64,000 nt of DNA from Ophiobolus disseminans (lineage: Eukaryota > Ascomycota > Dothideomycetes > Pleosporales > Phaeosphaeriaceae), in NCBI GenBank assembly GCA_010093685.1, contig MU006216.1:2908487-2972486 (forward strand). The letters are read 5' to 3'. Below are positions 33,336 through 45,495 of the stretch, in pieces; position 1 is the first letter of the stretch, and the number at the start of each line of letters is the position of its first letter. Below the pieces are notes generated by a model. That model did no database searches, had not been told where the DNA came from, and worked only from the letters and a program-made list of their open reading frames with translations. Both the position numbers and the translations under genes were made by a program.

Positions 33336-34410
33336 CTACTCCAATGCCGGTGTATCCGCATAGCAATGCGCCATGAAGGCCTCCGGATACCTCGCGCCAC
33401 CAACATCCGCCTCTTCCACCATCTTTCGAATGTCCTTCTCTCCTTGCTCACTCAACGACACATCGAACGCGCCCAAGTTTTCCTTCAACCTTTCTACCCT
33501 CGTTGTGCCAGGAATAGGGAAAATATCTTGGCCCTGAGCCAACAACCACGCCAGCGTAAGCTGCGCAGGCGTGCATCCCTTATTCTTCGCCACGCTCGAC
33601 AGCTGCTCAACGAGCTTGAGATTCTTTGGGAAATTCTCCTTGCTGAACCGCGGCGCGAAGTTTCTGAAGTCCCCTGCGTCAAAGTCTTCAGGCCCCTTGA
33701 TTGCGCCTGTCAACATGCCCCGGCTGAGTGGCGAGTACGCAACGACTGCGACACCGAGCTCGCGGCACGTCTTGAGAAGGTCAATTTGCTTCTCGATTTC
33801 GAGTGCGAAGGGGGAGTATTCGACCTGCACGGCGGAGATGGGATGGACTTTGTGCGCGCGGCGCAGCGTGTCGGACGAGATTTCGGAAAGGCCGAGGTAC
33901 TTGATCTTGCCCTCCTTCTTAAGCTGCGCCATGGCCTCCACGGTCTTCTCGATTGGTGTCTTTTGGTCCACGCGGTGGCAGTAGTACAAGTCAATCTGCT
34001 CAATGCCTAGATCCTGCAGGGACTGCTCGCATGCCTTGAGGCAGTTCTCAGGGCTACTGTCGATGACCGAGCCCCCCTCGCTGATTGCGAATTTGGTTGC
34101 GAGGAAGATTTTGTTACGCTTCTCGGGGTTTGCGGCGAACCACTTCCCTATGAGGACCTCGTTGTCTCCGTAAGCATCGGACGTATCCCAGAAAAGCTCG
34201 CCGGAGGCGTAGGCCTGGTCGAACAGGGGAAGGCGCTCAGCGTCAGATTTAGGATCGCCGTCTGTTGAGATACGAAGGACCAAGTCAGTGGTTGCTTCAC
34301 GTTTACTCTGTACACCAGCACTCACAAAAGGCGGACAAGCCCATGGCGCCGAACCCCATGCGTGTCACTTCCGGACCGTTGCGACCGAGAGGAGCGGTTG
34401 GGAGAGACAT
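33336..34410 (-). CDS. aldo-keto reductase
   Basis: Exons 34326-34410 and 33336-34261, with a 64-nt intron, give 336 residues. The N-terminus (MSLPTAPLGRNGPEVTRMGFGAMG) is the standard first strand of the barrel. Catalytic residues are in place: Asp and Tyr in FWDTSDAYGDNE, Lys in IFLATKF, His in LYYCHRVD. The NADPH-binding end is FPIPGTTRVERLKENLGAF. It is closest in pattern to the AKR13-type (pyridoxal reductase/YakC-like) group of fungal reductases. The substrate is unknown. It ends 190 bp from the end of chk1 in convergent orientation. Confidence 0.9.
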
Positions 34411-36098
34411 TGTGTTGTTGATATATTTGAAGAGGAAGGCGAATTGCGGGACGTGTATTCAGCGATTGGTACAAGATGTGTTACTGGCTAGAGTTGTTAC
34501 CTGGGCATACAGCCAGAATATAAATGACAAGAGAACGCATGTTTGTCCGCCTTTCCCAAATCCTTAAGTCCGGCCCAGAAGGGCATTGCGACCAACGATG
34601 TCGAATAAGTCCGTGACGTCGCCCAAAAAAGGAGCCAAGGGCGAGCTTCAATCGGGCCGGTAAACTCTGATTGGCTTGCTGGAGTGGAAACTGCCTTAGT
34701 ATGTACGGCGGTATGCGGACTTAGGGTAAGCATTTCGAACAACATGTCCCTGGTTGTACGAACATTATGTGCGATGTTATGAGAGATGTGTGAGAGTGAA
34801 AGACAAAGTGCAAGCAGGAGGCGACAATGCCGACGGATGTCACGTGCTGGCGCTAGTGATGCGCGAAGCGAGCTCGCAGCTTCCAGTTCGAGGGAGCCTT
34901 TCGCTCGTCAACCACGACCCACATTCGCGATTTTGACCGCTTGAAAAGAATCTCGAGGAACCTGTATCTATGCCTGATTGTATTATTGGCGCAACAACTA
35001 CCAATTTTGCGCCGCTGTAAACTTAGCGTAAATATGCAACTATGGGACCCCTGGCCAAACATTCCTTGGCAATCTTTACTTTTTTCCAGATGCGTTCTTC
35101 AGTGCAATTTAACATATCATTCTATTTCTTTTACAGTTGAAGTGTTTGTTGAAGTAACTAGATTTTTGGATTTCATCATGCTATCTCCAACACTGACATG
35201 TGCACAGCATTCACCCGCCTCGAAGCTCTTTTCCACTCGGTCTTCTGATAGTCTGAAACCCCTCGACACGTTTTCTCGAACTCAACAAGTACTCGATCGA
35301 GTTGTAACATGCTTGACAGGACTTCTTTGGTCCAGTTCTGGCTATTATGCTGCTACAAGCGCCGGTGCAGAGCTTCCAAGACTGCCGTGGAATTAGATCA
35401 CGTGTGTAATGCGATGGAGTCGAACTGCACCTGGGCAGTCACTACATATCCAATTCCCGTGCTGTAGTATAGCGGCCTGGCTGCATTCATACTACGGTCT
35501 AGGTTCTTGACGTCGTAGACCGCCGACACACCCCATTTTCATCTTCACACCGCACCATCAGCATCTGCCACTCGAAGTCGCCGCGATCTCTGGTACCGCA
35601 GTATGGACCACCATAACGGTCTGTGTATATTTCCGTCAGATGCATCGGTATCTCAGACTAGGACAGTGTCGTGGAAATTCTGGGCTGGGTTACATGTTGT
35701 ACATGTAGGCCGTGGCGCGTCACGAAATTAGTACTACGCGTGCAGGAACTGGGTTTAGGAAGGTAATAGGTTTATGGAGTGATTACACATGACGCGATCA
35801 GAAAACGGGACAAACTGAGGTGAGTAGCCAATCATCCATATCGTTGACTGAAGGCCATGCTGTGAGAGCAAGCAATGAGCAGAAATCAGGGGAACCTCAC
35901 AAAACGTAGTAGGCAGGCCAGACAGATCGAACGAATTCAACCAAACCCGAACGCCGTGATACCCTGAATGCGAATCCAAACGTTACAAAGTGTGGACCGA
36001 TGAAAGCCCCCATCCTGCAGACTTTACCTTAGTCACAGCGGTCACGATTCTCGCTTTGTATCATGCACGCAGAATCAACCTTTCCAGCCGATCCTACC
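34411..36098. other. intergenic, 1.7 kb
   Basis: Only scattered short frames without protein character; locally AT-rich around 35030-35180. No RNA gene or repeat recognised. Confidence 0.4.
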
Positions 36099-37016
36099 TC
36101 ACTTGAGCATCAATAGTTTGGAAGTCCTCCTCGAACTAGCACCGCAACGGCGCTTCAATTCAGTGAGGGCCCACTCCCTACCCGAAGGATTTTCACCAGC
36201 CCCGAAGGACTGGAGGTGGGAAGCCTGCTTAGATAACTGTAAGCTCATGCCCGAAGGCTTCACAGTTACCGGAGTGCCGAGGACCTTCAGACGCAAGCGT
36301 CAACGGTGGCTCGGCGTTTTCAAGAGAGAAGTGGCTCGACGATGGGAGAGGTTTAGAACCTTCTTGACAGTGTCCTGGTCGATCTGGATTTGGCCCTTGG
36401 GCGGGTTCCATCGGGTAAGGTACTTGTACTCGATGGGATATGCTGAGTTCGCGCTTAGGTTGATGTAGGTTCTCTTTGAGAACCTCGGCGAGCCAGGCAC
36501 CACTGTCCCCAGAGTCGTGCCGGCATGTGGTTGTCGGTCCTGGTCGTTGTCGACAAGCATGAACAACCCCCACTGGCGTTCAGGCTTGCGCTGCATCACA
36601 GTCTTATTGTCAAAGCTGGTGCACAACCGGATATCGACGCATTGCACGCCGGACTTTTCGTACTTCCCAAGGATTATCGCTGGGTGACCCCAGGGGCTCT
36701 GAGGAGACTCCATCGCCAGCTTGCCGTGAATCACGGAATCGAGAGGTGCTGATATCGGATCCAGGTAGACGATATCGCCCACCCTTGCTTTCTCCCAACT
36801 GGGTAAACCAATGCTGGGTGGCGGTCCAGCATTGGTGCGCCATGCACTAGAGCAGTTGCTCGGTGATGGTGTTGAGGGTGGAGAGGGCGTCAGAGAGCGA
36901 CGCCAGGACGAGTTGGAAGATCGCTGGGAAGATGATGAGGCCGGTGACCAGGCCGGAGGAGGAGAGGAAGAGCCTTGGCGACGACGCGAAGGAATCTGGT
37001 ACTTTTGAGAAAACAT
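36099..37016 (-). pseudogene. hypothetical gene with an in-frame TGA
   Basis: ATG 37016 opens a 238-codon frame. It has a Ser/Pro-rich start (SRRRQGSSSPPPAWSPASSS), then a folded-looking domain: WEKARVGDIVYLDPISAPLD, GHPAIILGKYEKSGVQCVDI, DNKTVMQRKPERQWGLFMLV, and STRY-type TYINLSANSAYPIEYKYLTR. The frame ends at TGA 36300-36302, but the same frame continues for 67 codons with LGTPVTVKPSGMSLQLSKQ and GREWALTELKRRCGASSRR to a stop at 36099. CGA to TGA would explain the break. The domain layout resembles fungal proteins of unknown function with a small SH3-like barrel. It may still give a shortened product, so gene or pseudogene is open. Confidence 0.55.
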
Positions 37017-39925
37017 CTTCGAGAAAGAACGATGTCTAGTAAACGATGATGAATGATGGGAGCTTGGATGATGGTCTCAAGCGAAAGCGCCTTCGATAGG
37101 ACGTCTTCACGGTGAGAGCGGTGGGAAGAATTCTTTCCTGCTCTGCAGGAAATGGGCCACCCTTTAAAGAACTCGAGAGGAATTTAGTTTTGACTAACTC
37201 CTAAGTCACCAGCTCACATTAGTACAGTTCCCCTCCCTCAACTGCTTCTTCACGAGCCCCTAGCGCGGGAGACCTCTTTCGGAAAGTCATTTTCTAGGCT
37301 AACTGGCCAATGAGAAATAGCAGATATCACCAGGAATAGTTGGAACTTTATCGATAGAGGGTTGGTGCTTTGCAAGAAGAGGGAGATATGAAGATCGTAC
37401 GTAATTCATGGCTGCTGGAGTCACTATCGATAGGAAAAAGACACTAAAGCAAACCCAACGGTGAGGGAGCCTAAAGGTCTACTAGACTAACGGTCACTAG
37501 AGATCTTATCGGAGGGAAAGAAGGCTAAAGCTTATCGATACAGCTTCGCAAGAGGAGTGGGCCTGAAGGTCGTACGTAATTATTGGCTGCCGAGTCACTA
37601 TGGAGGGGAAACAAGACTAAACCTTAGCGGACAAATGCTTCAAACGATGAGGGAGCCTAAGAACTGTACGTGACTAATGCTATCGATAGGATAGAAAACT
37701 AAAGCAAACTCGTTGATGGACTCCATATCAAATTCTCATAACAAAGCCAAAACGGATACATAGTAAGGAAATGAAAAGACTGATTGGGATGAGGTCGAAT
37801 TACCGCTTGTGGCTGAGGTTCTAGGTTCCGAGGGCATACGATCGGATCACATCATCCATTGCACTCATGGTTCATTGGATCAGCGGTTCGCATCTGCCTC
37901 ACGAATTCACATCGAATGCACTGAAAATACACGGATGGCGTGGTCCATTTTGGCTCAAAACACCACCTTCGTCGCCTCGAGTGCGACTGAACGCATACTA
38001 CCTCGATTAATAGCGACTGGTAATAGCAATGAACATTATCGCGCTCGCTGCCAATTTTCGAAGTTTGCCGCGCGCGACGTTCTCTGCCAAGGAATAATTA
38101 TATGCTCAACCGTGGATTTGCGATGGGTCGGGCCGCTTCCTACGTTCAGAGCTAACACAATCAGGGTCTGACATGACCACTGCTCCTGCCGAGAATTTCA
38201 ACTTTTCCTATTGAGGGAAAGAGTGAGGTGCCATTTACGAGTCTCAGAGCAGTTGTACTTGTTTCATTTATTCTACCTGCCGCCTTCCATCCCGAACGAC
38301 GAGCCTTCCTATATTTTCGGTCCTTACAGTGTCTCTGCTTTACCACTTCTTGTTCTATCATAATTCTCTCTTTCTATTCTCCTCAACATCTGAGCCGGGA
38401 TTAGATTTTGCTATGCGACCAGTGTCTCTACCGAGGTATAGATTTGTGGCGAGTGGCGACGTCGCAACACTTCCGAGGAAAGGGCCGATGGTTTCGGAGC
38501 GACGACGATCTAGGGGGTAGATAGTAGCGCATGCTCTCTACTAGGGATCGAAACGAAGGATAACGTAGTCAGCAGCACATTCTCTCGACCGGGGAGCGAC
38601 ATGAAGCGAACTAGGTGATGCGACCATTTTAGGCGTCTCAACCATATCGAGGGCTCCAAAATGATTTAGTCACACTTGAAATGGTCGCAGCATAGCCTCA
38701 CCCCTAAATGCGCTATGGAGATACCCCGCCCGGCAACACAGACCGAGAATTGACTCCTCATGTGTTATCGATACTGGAAGGTATGCGCTTAGGAGACAAC
38801 ACCCACAATAGAATATCGATCAATTCCACCCTAGTAGCAAGCCATTATGTCGGGAACCCTGCGGAAGTCGAATGCCACTCAATAGACTATGGGCGAGCCA
38901 ACGGTACATGAGCTTTCGTCAAAGAGCACATGCATTTCGCTGATCCACGACAACGACACCAAAGGTGGTCTCCTTCCAGATAAGAATGCACTGTTATATT
39001 GACCTCGTGTACAGGATAGCCTGCATGCTCGAATTTTGAGATCAAACTAGGCGAGAACAGACCCAGCAGCAGCGTAGAGGCAACATCATAAAGTGGCCAA
39101 GACTGAAAACGTTACGCACAGCGACGCTACATCGACGAATTATTCTACACCAATTCTTATTCAAGAAAACTCGCTAAAAATCTTCTTTCAGAAAAGTATT
39201 TGCATGTTGATCATGCAGCCACTTCGTAAGCAGATGCGGAGTAGCAACAGGAAACACCGCGTTAACCCCACACCACAACACTCCTGTCTTTTGCGCCGTC
39301 AATTCTCTTCCACGTACACAACGTTCGCATTTCGCGCCTCGAGTCTTTCTCATATAAATATTTCATTATTTTTCCCATTCCTAGCTTCCTGACAGAATAT
39401 CATTCAAGGGACAATCCAATATAGTTTGAACGCTGGTTGTACTTCCTGTTGCCCCATGTTGTCACGCAATTCACATCCATAATTCGTCATATTCATGGAA
39501 CGCATCCAAGGCCTTCCAAGTCTACGGCCCCGCTGCGCTTGATCATGTGGTCTACCTCTTCGCTTGCTTATCTTTCGTATCTGGTGTTCGTCGCCAAACA
39601 CGTGGTTCTAAATTCTGTCATTGATGCCACAGGTGGTGTCATACCACCTCTCAATGGGTAGACACGTTCTGCAAATGGGAGCATTCCGAAATTGCTTACA
39701 GAGTCATACTCGATAAGAACATTAGGATTATAAGCCCTTTCTTGCGAATAAACGCCATCGCGTGGCGAGAACTTGGGCTGGCGGAGCAACTCCGGCCAGA
39801 ACATATATCGGTTGTATATCACATCGGCGTACTGCACTCAGTTATGCTTCCATAGTCCAACCAACGAGTTCTCCAGCGCTATTATTGACCAATTTCCCAA
39901 GTCAAGTTGTATTGCTTTCAACGCG
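37017..39925. other. gene-poor region, 2.9 kb
   Basis: No convincing gene on either strand. It holds diverged repeats at about 37391-37680 and AT-rich stretches. Short frames (for example 38708-38911 and 39093-39392) are not protein-like. The right end is the transporter upstream region. Confidence 0.4.
37391..37680. repeat. diverged direct repeats
   Basis: Shared blocks recur: CGTACGTAATT..GGCTGC..GAGTCACTAT at about 37396 and 37571, GAGGGAGCCTAA at about 37463 and 37649, and CTATCGATAGGA..ACTAAAGCAAAC at about 37425 and 37682. Spacing is 94-260 bp, so units are rearranged as well as diverged. No coding content. Confidence 0.55.
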
Positions 39926-41885
39926 ATGGGCAGAAGGCCTTCATCTATCGCGTCTTCTACGCCGTCTCATAGCTGGCGAGGCTGGTTGTGGGACTCCGCC
40001 GACTCCAGCAAGGAGGAGCGCAAGTTTTTGTTCAAACTGGATGCTACTTTGCTCACGTTCGGGACCCTGGGAATGCTGATCAAATGGATCGACACCTCCA
40101 ACATCACGAATGCATTCGTCTCAGGCATGAAGGAAGACCTCGGCCTCTATGGCAACGAATACAACTACATAGTCGTTTCCTGGACCGTCGGATATATCAT
40201 CGGCCAAATACCCTCCAACATAATACTTACACGTGTCCCGGCTCATATCTGGATCCCTTTTCAAGAGATTGGCTGGACGGTCTTCACGTTTGCACTGGCC
40301 GGCGCAAAGTCCTATCGCGCTTTACTAGGACTTCGCTTTGTCGTTGGTCTCTTTGAAGCCGGATATTGGCCTGCTCTGTATTATTTATTAGGGGCTTGGT
40401 ACAACAAGCGTACGTTGCTAAACCATCTCATGATTGGAATCATCACTAACGCACTCCCGTAGGTGAGCTGGGTAAGCGAAACGGTATCCTTCAGGCTGCC
40501 GTCTCAATTGCACCAATCTTCAGTGGTTTTTTACAAGCTGGTATCTTCAATGGGCTCAATGGTCACCTTGGACTGGCAGGATGGAGATGGCTGTTCAGTA
40601 TGGCACCCACCTCATTTGTTGTACATATTTGCTAACATTGACGCTTCAGTTATGAATGGCGTCATTTCTCTGCCCATCGCCGTCGCAGCATACTTCTTCC
40701 TCCCAGATACACCAGGAACTGCCAAGCCAAATTGGCTTTTCACAGAACAAGTAAGTCCAGAGGCTGATGTTGTTTTGCGCGTCTAAGCCGCCTAACAATT
40801 ACACTAGGACATTCAGCTTGCAAAGGATCGAATGGTCAAGGCCGACCGCGAGCCCGAAGGCAAGCCGTACGTTACCCACATGCGAGAGACATATAAGACA
40901 GATACTAATGTCAGTTGAAATGGCTCAGGTATACTTTGAAGCTTGTTCTTGGTTTCTTAACAAGCTGGAAGACTCTCCTGTTCGTGCTCATCTTCATGAT
41001 TCAGCCGTTCATCTCCCAACCTTTTACGGCCTTTGTCTTCTGGCTCAAGGCACACAACAAGAAAGGCAAGCCACTTGTCTACACCATAGCCCAAATTGTA
41101 AGTTACATTCTGTTGTTTCAACGCGACTTGCGCTGGTGCTTTCAACTAACAAACACGCACAGAACGAGTACCCAACCCTCGGTAACGCTTTCACCGCCGT
41201 GTACTCCTTGACATGCGTCTGGATATCCGATGGACCTCTCAAAGGCCGAAGATGGCCAGTGATTCTGTTTTCTAACACGATGGGTCTGATCGTGTTCATA
41301 CTGCTTGCCGTCACCCCAGTCATGGGCCCATGTACGTCAACCCGCGCCCATGATTGCTAGGAAGACATGCGCTGACTTCGTACACCAACATATAGTTTCA
41401 CATCGAGCACCACTATATATCGTATCGTCAATCTGCGGTAGCATGGTGCCTTTGACTATGGCATGGATGGCGGAACTCATCTCCCATAGCGCTGAGCAGC
41501 GTGCTTTTACTGCGGCTTCGATGAACACGTTGCAATGTCAGTCAAACTACGGTATGATCTGGTAGTATTGCTAAAAAATATTCTAGATACTTTCAACGCA
41601 TGGATTCCTCTCGTCTGGTACCAGCAACGCCACCAGCCGTATGTTACTCGTGGCAATCGTGGCGCGGCTGTCGTGGCGGGCTTCAACATCATCATCTTCT
41701 CGGCCATCGCATTCATGGCTCATAAAGAGAAGCTGGCCAAGAAGCGTAGCTATATTGTTCCAGCTGCGTCGGACACGTCTGAGACGCAAGCTCCTAGCGA
41801 GGTGAGCGATGAGAAGACTGGGGCGGCTGTGGGTGTATTTGCTGTTGAGCCTAAAATTGTGGAGGCATCAGGACGTGCTATTTGA
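39926..41885 (+). CDS. MFS transporter, Dal5/Liz1 (allantoate/pantothenate permease) type
   Basis: Eight exons (39926-40409, 40463-40597, 40650-40750, 40808-40866, 40929-41097, 41163-41331, 41396-41536, 41587-41885) join in phase to 518 residues. The N-terminal cytoplasmic part leads into FLFKLDATLLTFGTLGMLIKW, TSNITNAFVSGMKEDLGLYG and SWTVGYIIGQIPSNIILTRV, the usual opening of the anion:cation symporter (ACS) group. It is followed by LRFVVGLFEAGYWPALYYLL, the inter-domain loop with FFLPDTPGTAKPNWLF, and the second six spans ending IIIFSAIAFMAHKEK. Twelve membrane spans are expected. Closest in pattern to pantothenate (Fen2/Liz1) permeases; the substrate is inferred, and allantoate, nicotinate or another vitamin acid is possible. 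Plasma membrane. Confidence 0.85.
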
Positions 41886-42260
41886 ACGGATGTCTTGGAA
41901 TACATTCATCTGGGTTTCAACACGACGAACTATGAGGTGGATGATACGGCACTCTTAGAGACTCGGTCGAACTGAGATGCTGAAGCCTTGGGGTCTGAGG
42001 ATTAGTGGTAGCTTAAAGGTCAAGGAAGATCTTATTCAGTAATCTGTTTTGGTACACAAGTAACATTCTCTCTTACATATCCTACGTTCTCTGTGAACGT
42101 ATGAAGTACATACATGTATCACTCAAGTATCTGCTTTGGCTCTCACCTAGAAATTAGCCCGAGGTTCTCTCTCACTTACCACTGTTTGGGATTGCACTTG
42201 TACAATAATTCTAGGTATTTATAGGTTGCTACACCGATCTCCTTGCTCCTACACCGACAT
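41886..42260. other. intergenic
   Basis: No feature seen between the transporter stop and the first BTB-like gene. Confidence 0.4.
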
Positions 42261-43134
42261 ATGCCAACGCAAGATGGCACTCCAATCCATTCCCGATCCC
42301 TATACCTGAGACCGACTGTACGTGCACCTCTAGCCTTGTGCGCGAAAGAGAAGCACTGATCCAGATCTCTAGAAAAGAAGTCATTACGATCAACGTAAGT
42401 AACGGCGACGAGAAAGGTCACCTCTTCGCCCTACGCCTTCTCCTCACATCCAACGCCCCCGGTCTCGCAAATCTCTTCGCAAGTCCCCACATCTCAGGCA
42501 TATCACTACGCGGCATTCCTTTGCACTCCGTCGAGATATTCGTCGACTGGCTGCGAATGGAGTACTTCCGCAATAAGAACACGCCCAAAGATCTCTGGAA
42601 AGATATGCCCACTCAACCACGTTGGATCGTGGACAGAGAGTCGGCAATAGCCTGGTTCGACGGCAGTCTCGATCCGCTTCGGTGGCAAGATCGAGACCCG
42701 CCAATCTGGGACCTCGCTGAGGTTGCAATCGACATGTATCTCTTCGCTACCGCATTTGACATCCCTCGCTTGCGGCAAGACTCGATTGACCGCCTGGCGT
42801 GGTGCCACAACACCGTGTATGGGAGCGAGGCAGCAGGATGGACATTTGTTCACGCGGCGTACATATGCAAGGCGTATGAGGGCACCGAGGCCGGCAGTGC
42901 GCTCAGGGAGGTAATGGTCGAGGGCTGGTGCGAGTTTGAGGATCGAAAGAAGACGAATGACGCGGCGTACCTCATGACTTTGCCGCAGGCATTCGTGGTC
43001 GATGTCATGCTCAACTCCAGAAGATGGGGAGTGATAGGGGAAATTATGGATGGATAGTAGAGTTTGTGTATCACGAGAATTCGAGTGAAGAGGAGGAGCG
43101 GGAATGTGTGACTAGAGTTGTGATGGATTTTTGA
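42261..43134 (+). CDS. BTB/POZ-like family protein, frameshifted before its C-terminal tail
   Basis: Exon 1 (42261-42317, MPTQDGTPIHSRSLYLRPT) joins exon 2 (42365-43057) over a 47-nt intron with GTACGT, CTGAT branch and CAG, giving 249 residues. The body has the BTB-like order: FALRLLLTSNAPGLANLF, ISLRGIPLHSVEIFVDWLRM, AIDMYLFATAFDIPRLRQDS, IDRLAWCHNT, then GSALREVMVEGWCEFEDR and LPQAFVVDVML. The frame stops at 43055-43057, but a shifted frame reads on to 43134 with VYHENSSEEEERECVTRV, matching the family tail. A one-base indel near 43035 is inferred. In that tail the first Cys and second His of the family motif are replaced. Family role unknown; BTB proteins often mediate protein-protein contacts or serve as Cul3 adaptors. 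Confidence 0.65.
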
Positions 43135-43437
43135 AGGCTAGAAAGGATATAGCTTGAGGAAATTTGCACATAAGAGGGATAAACCTTGAGCGGGTCAGAT
43201 TACAAGTCTGAATAGCATATGCTGCATGAGAGGTACATCCACCTCACTGAGAAAAGCAACCTGAATGTGTTTTGAGTGAGTGTTTGTCGTGTGAGCTAGT
43301 ATCGCTCAACTTCAGGTATTCACCTTCACCGCAACTTCTAGCCCTTTACCAAGTTTTTACCACAACCTCCACTCCCTACCCCATCCTCTCAAGCACGCCA
43401 GCTCTCCGCTTCTTATGAACACAGATTATCACAAAAA
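43135..43437. other. intergenic between the two plus-strand BTB-like genes
   Basis: About 300 bp with a C/T-rich right end, the presumed promoter of the next copy. Nothing else seen. Confidence 0.4.
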
Positions 43438-44346
43438 ATGGACGACGCTACTCCAGTTTGGTATGGCCTCAACTTCATGTAAGTCGCTTAACCGGCGTTC
43501 ATCGGGAGAAAGTGCTCAACTTACGCCGCGAATAGCGTCGAGATACAAACAGTGGAAGAAACATGGGATGAAGTACAAGGCGTTGGATCAGAAAGCCGCG
43601 AGGCCACTTTCAAAGTCGATAGATCGCTGCTCACAGCATACGCTCCAGAGTTCGCGAAGCTGCTCGAGCATCCCGGAGGCCGTGCTCTCAAACTAGACAT
43701 CGTCAAGGCCGAGACCATTCGGATTTTCATCCTGTGGCTCAGAAGCAAGTTCGAGTCCGCCTCGAACAAGGCTTGCCCTCAGGCCTTGTACTGGAATGAG
43801 ATGGAGGATTGCGACGAGTACGACTTGCATCATTTCCTTAGCAGCGACCTTGAGGACTGCGACCACGAGTGTGAGATTGGAGAACTAAGCGCTGATCTAT
43901 TCGTCTTCGCGAAGACATACAACATCCCCGCCTTACGCCTGGATTCGCTTGACCGACTAGTGCTTTGCTTCAATACGTATCGAAGCGATTACTATCCAGA
44001 GAGCTGGGAGGATATGATGAACATGTCTCCTACGACGATCCAAGAAGCATACGAAAGGACGAGCGCTAACTCTCCGCTACGACGTGCGCTGGTTGCAGGA
44101 CTCTGCCAGTTCTCCGACGAAGTCGATTTCATAAATGAGAAGTTGCCGAGTCAGTTCCTGGTGGATATGGTGAGATATCTTCAGCAGAGGGTCAGAGAGT
44201 CACACAAAGGGGGGCGACCGGCTTTTGCTATTCCCTCCCCGTGCGAATTTCACGAACACGAAGGCGCGATCGAGAAGAAGGATTCCAGAGGCGTCCCGAC
44301 CTGCCCTGACACTCGCCATGATCAAGGTCGTCTCCACTATGTGTGA
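43438..44346 (+). CDS. BTB/POZ-like family protein with C-terminal Cys/His tail
   Basis: Exon 1 (43438-43478, MDDATPVWYGLNFI) and exon 2 (43536-44346), with a 57-nt intron GTAAGT..AATAG, give 283 residues. The core is BTB-like: ATFKVDRSLLTAYAPEFAKL, LDIVKAETIRIFILWLRSKF, an acidic insert of about 35 residues (DLHHFLSSDLEDCDHECEIG), then DLFVFAKTYNIPALRLDSLD, LVLCFNTYR, and SPLRRALVAGLCQFSDEVD, LPSQFLVDMV. The C-terminal tail is PCEFHEHEG..PTC, a C-x2-H-x-H-x14-C arrangement that may bind a metal. It appears intact and is tandem with the copy 300 bp upstream. No database family beyond BTB-like can be named from sequence alone. Confidence 0.7.
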
Positions 44347-44647
44347 GCGGAAAGGGGATTGGTGTGAACAAAGAACTCCGGATGTGGAAGGGGCCATTAG
44401 TACATAACGTACTCTGACCAGTATCACATAGAATGGAGCATATTTGCACTTTTTGAAGTATTTCATTGAACCTGCCGACCTATACATGTCTCATGACGCC
44501 ATGATTGTGTTCACCGATATTGCCCATATGCAAGCCGTGCTCACCTAAACGTCGTGACGAATCGGCCCGAGCATGGGGAGTGTGTCGCTGTCCGTTTCGA
44601 AGACCCCGAACAAGGCAAACGTGCGAAGAAGAAAGGAATGCAGACGT

Positions 44648-45139
44648 TTAGTCGAAGAGACCGAAGCCCATGTCCTCGTCCGACTCCTCCTTCTCTGTGT
44701 AATGTGTCAGTTCCATTCGCTGCGTGTCTGAGTGATGGGTCAACGTACCCTCTTCCTTCTCCTCTTCCGCTGGTGCAGCATCACCGCTGGCTGCGGCACC
44801 GCCGGCACCACCAGCCGCCGGGGCAGCAGCAGCGCCGCCGCCTGAGCCGACGTTCAGGAGCAAGTCCTTGACATCCTTGCCCTCGAGAGCCTGCCAAGTA
44901 TCAGAAACCGTGTCTCGCAACCATTTCAATTCGGCGTGCGCACCTTGGCGAAGAGAGTTGTCCAGATGGGCTCGACCTCCTCGATCTTTGCGGCCTTGAT
45001 CAGAGATTGCAGCTTGTCGGCCTGGCACAGTTAGCGACTATGCCCACACCTGCGACCTTGCAGTCCGTACAGTGATATCGACACCGTCATCGGCGAGGAT
45101 GAGAGCGGCATATGAGGTTGCGAGCTCGGAGGTAGACAT
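44648..45139 (-). CDS. 60S acidic ribosomal protein P1
   Basis: Four exons (45071-45139, 44944-45021, 44749-44890, 44648-44694) with 49-54 nt introns give 111 residues. The N-terminal helices (MSTSELATSYAALILADDG, LQSLIKAAKIEEVEPIWTTL) are the dimerisation domain. An Ala/Gly hinge follows, then the hallmark acidic C-terminus EESDEDMGFGLFD, shared by all stalk P-proteins. P1 pairs with P2 on P0 to form the ribosomal stalk that recruits elongation factors. Introns splitting such a short gene are usual in filamentous fungi. It is divergent from the DUF2408 gene. Confidence 0.95.
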
Positions 45140-45495
45140 TGTGAGGTTGGTCGTGACGAGTGTCGTGAGTGTTGGCTGGAGGATTTCGCAATGTCGAAGG
45201 TCGATGGCTGAGCAAGTGCGTAGTTCAATATTCGTTCGCTTAATTCGCGCGGCTGGGGCTAACCGCTCGTGGTTAGACACGCAAGTTGCAGGGCTGCGAT
45301 TGCCCCTCCAAGACACCCGTGACGATAACGATAGGCCGAGCCGGTGACGTCCGCGGCTTCCCCGCTATATGCTGCTTGGCCCTCCGAACTGTTACCCGCA
45401 AAAGTCCCAGGTCCGACTGCTGTTGGCCCTCAAATTAACTGCAACTTCACCGTGGGACTTGCCTAGCCATCGCCGATCGGTGACTACAGCCGAAC
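45140..45495. promoter_or_regulatory. divergent promoter region, P1 / DUF2408 gene
   Basis: 356 bp lie between the two start codons and must serve both genes. No specific element was identified. Confidence 0.45.
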
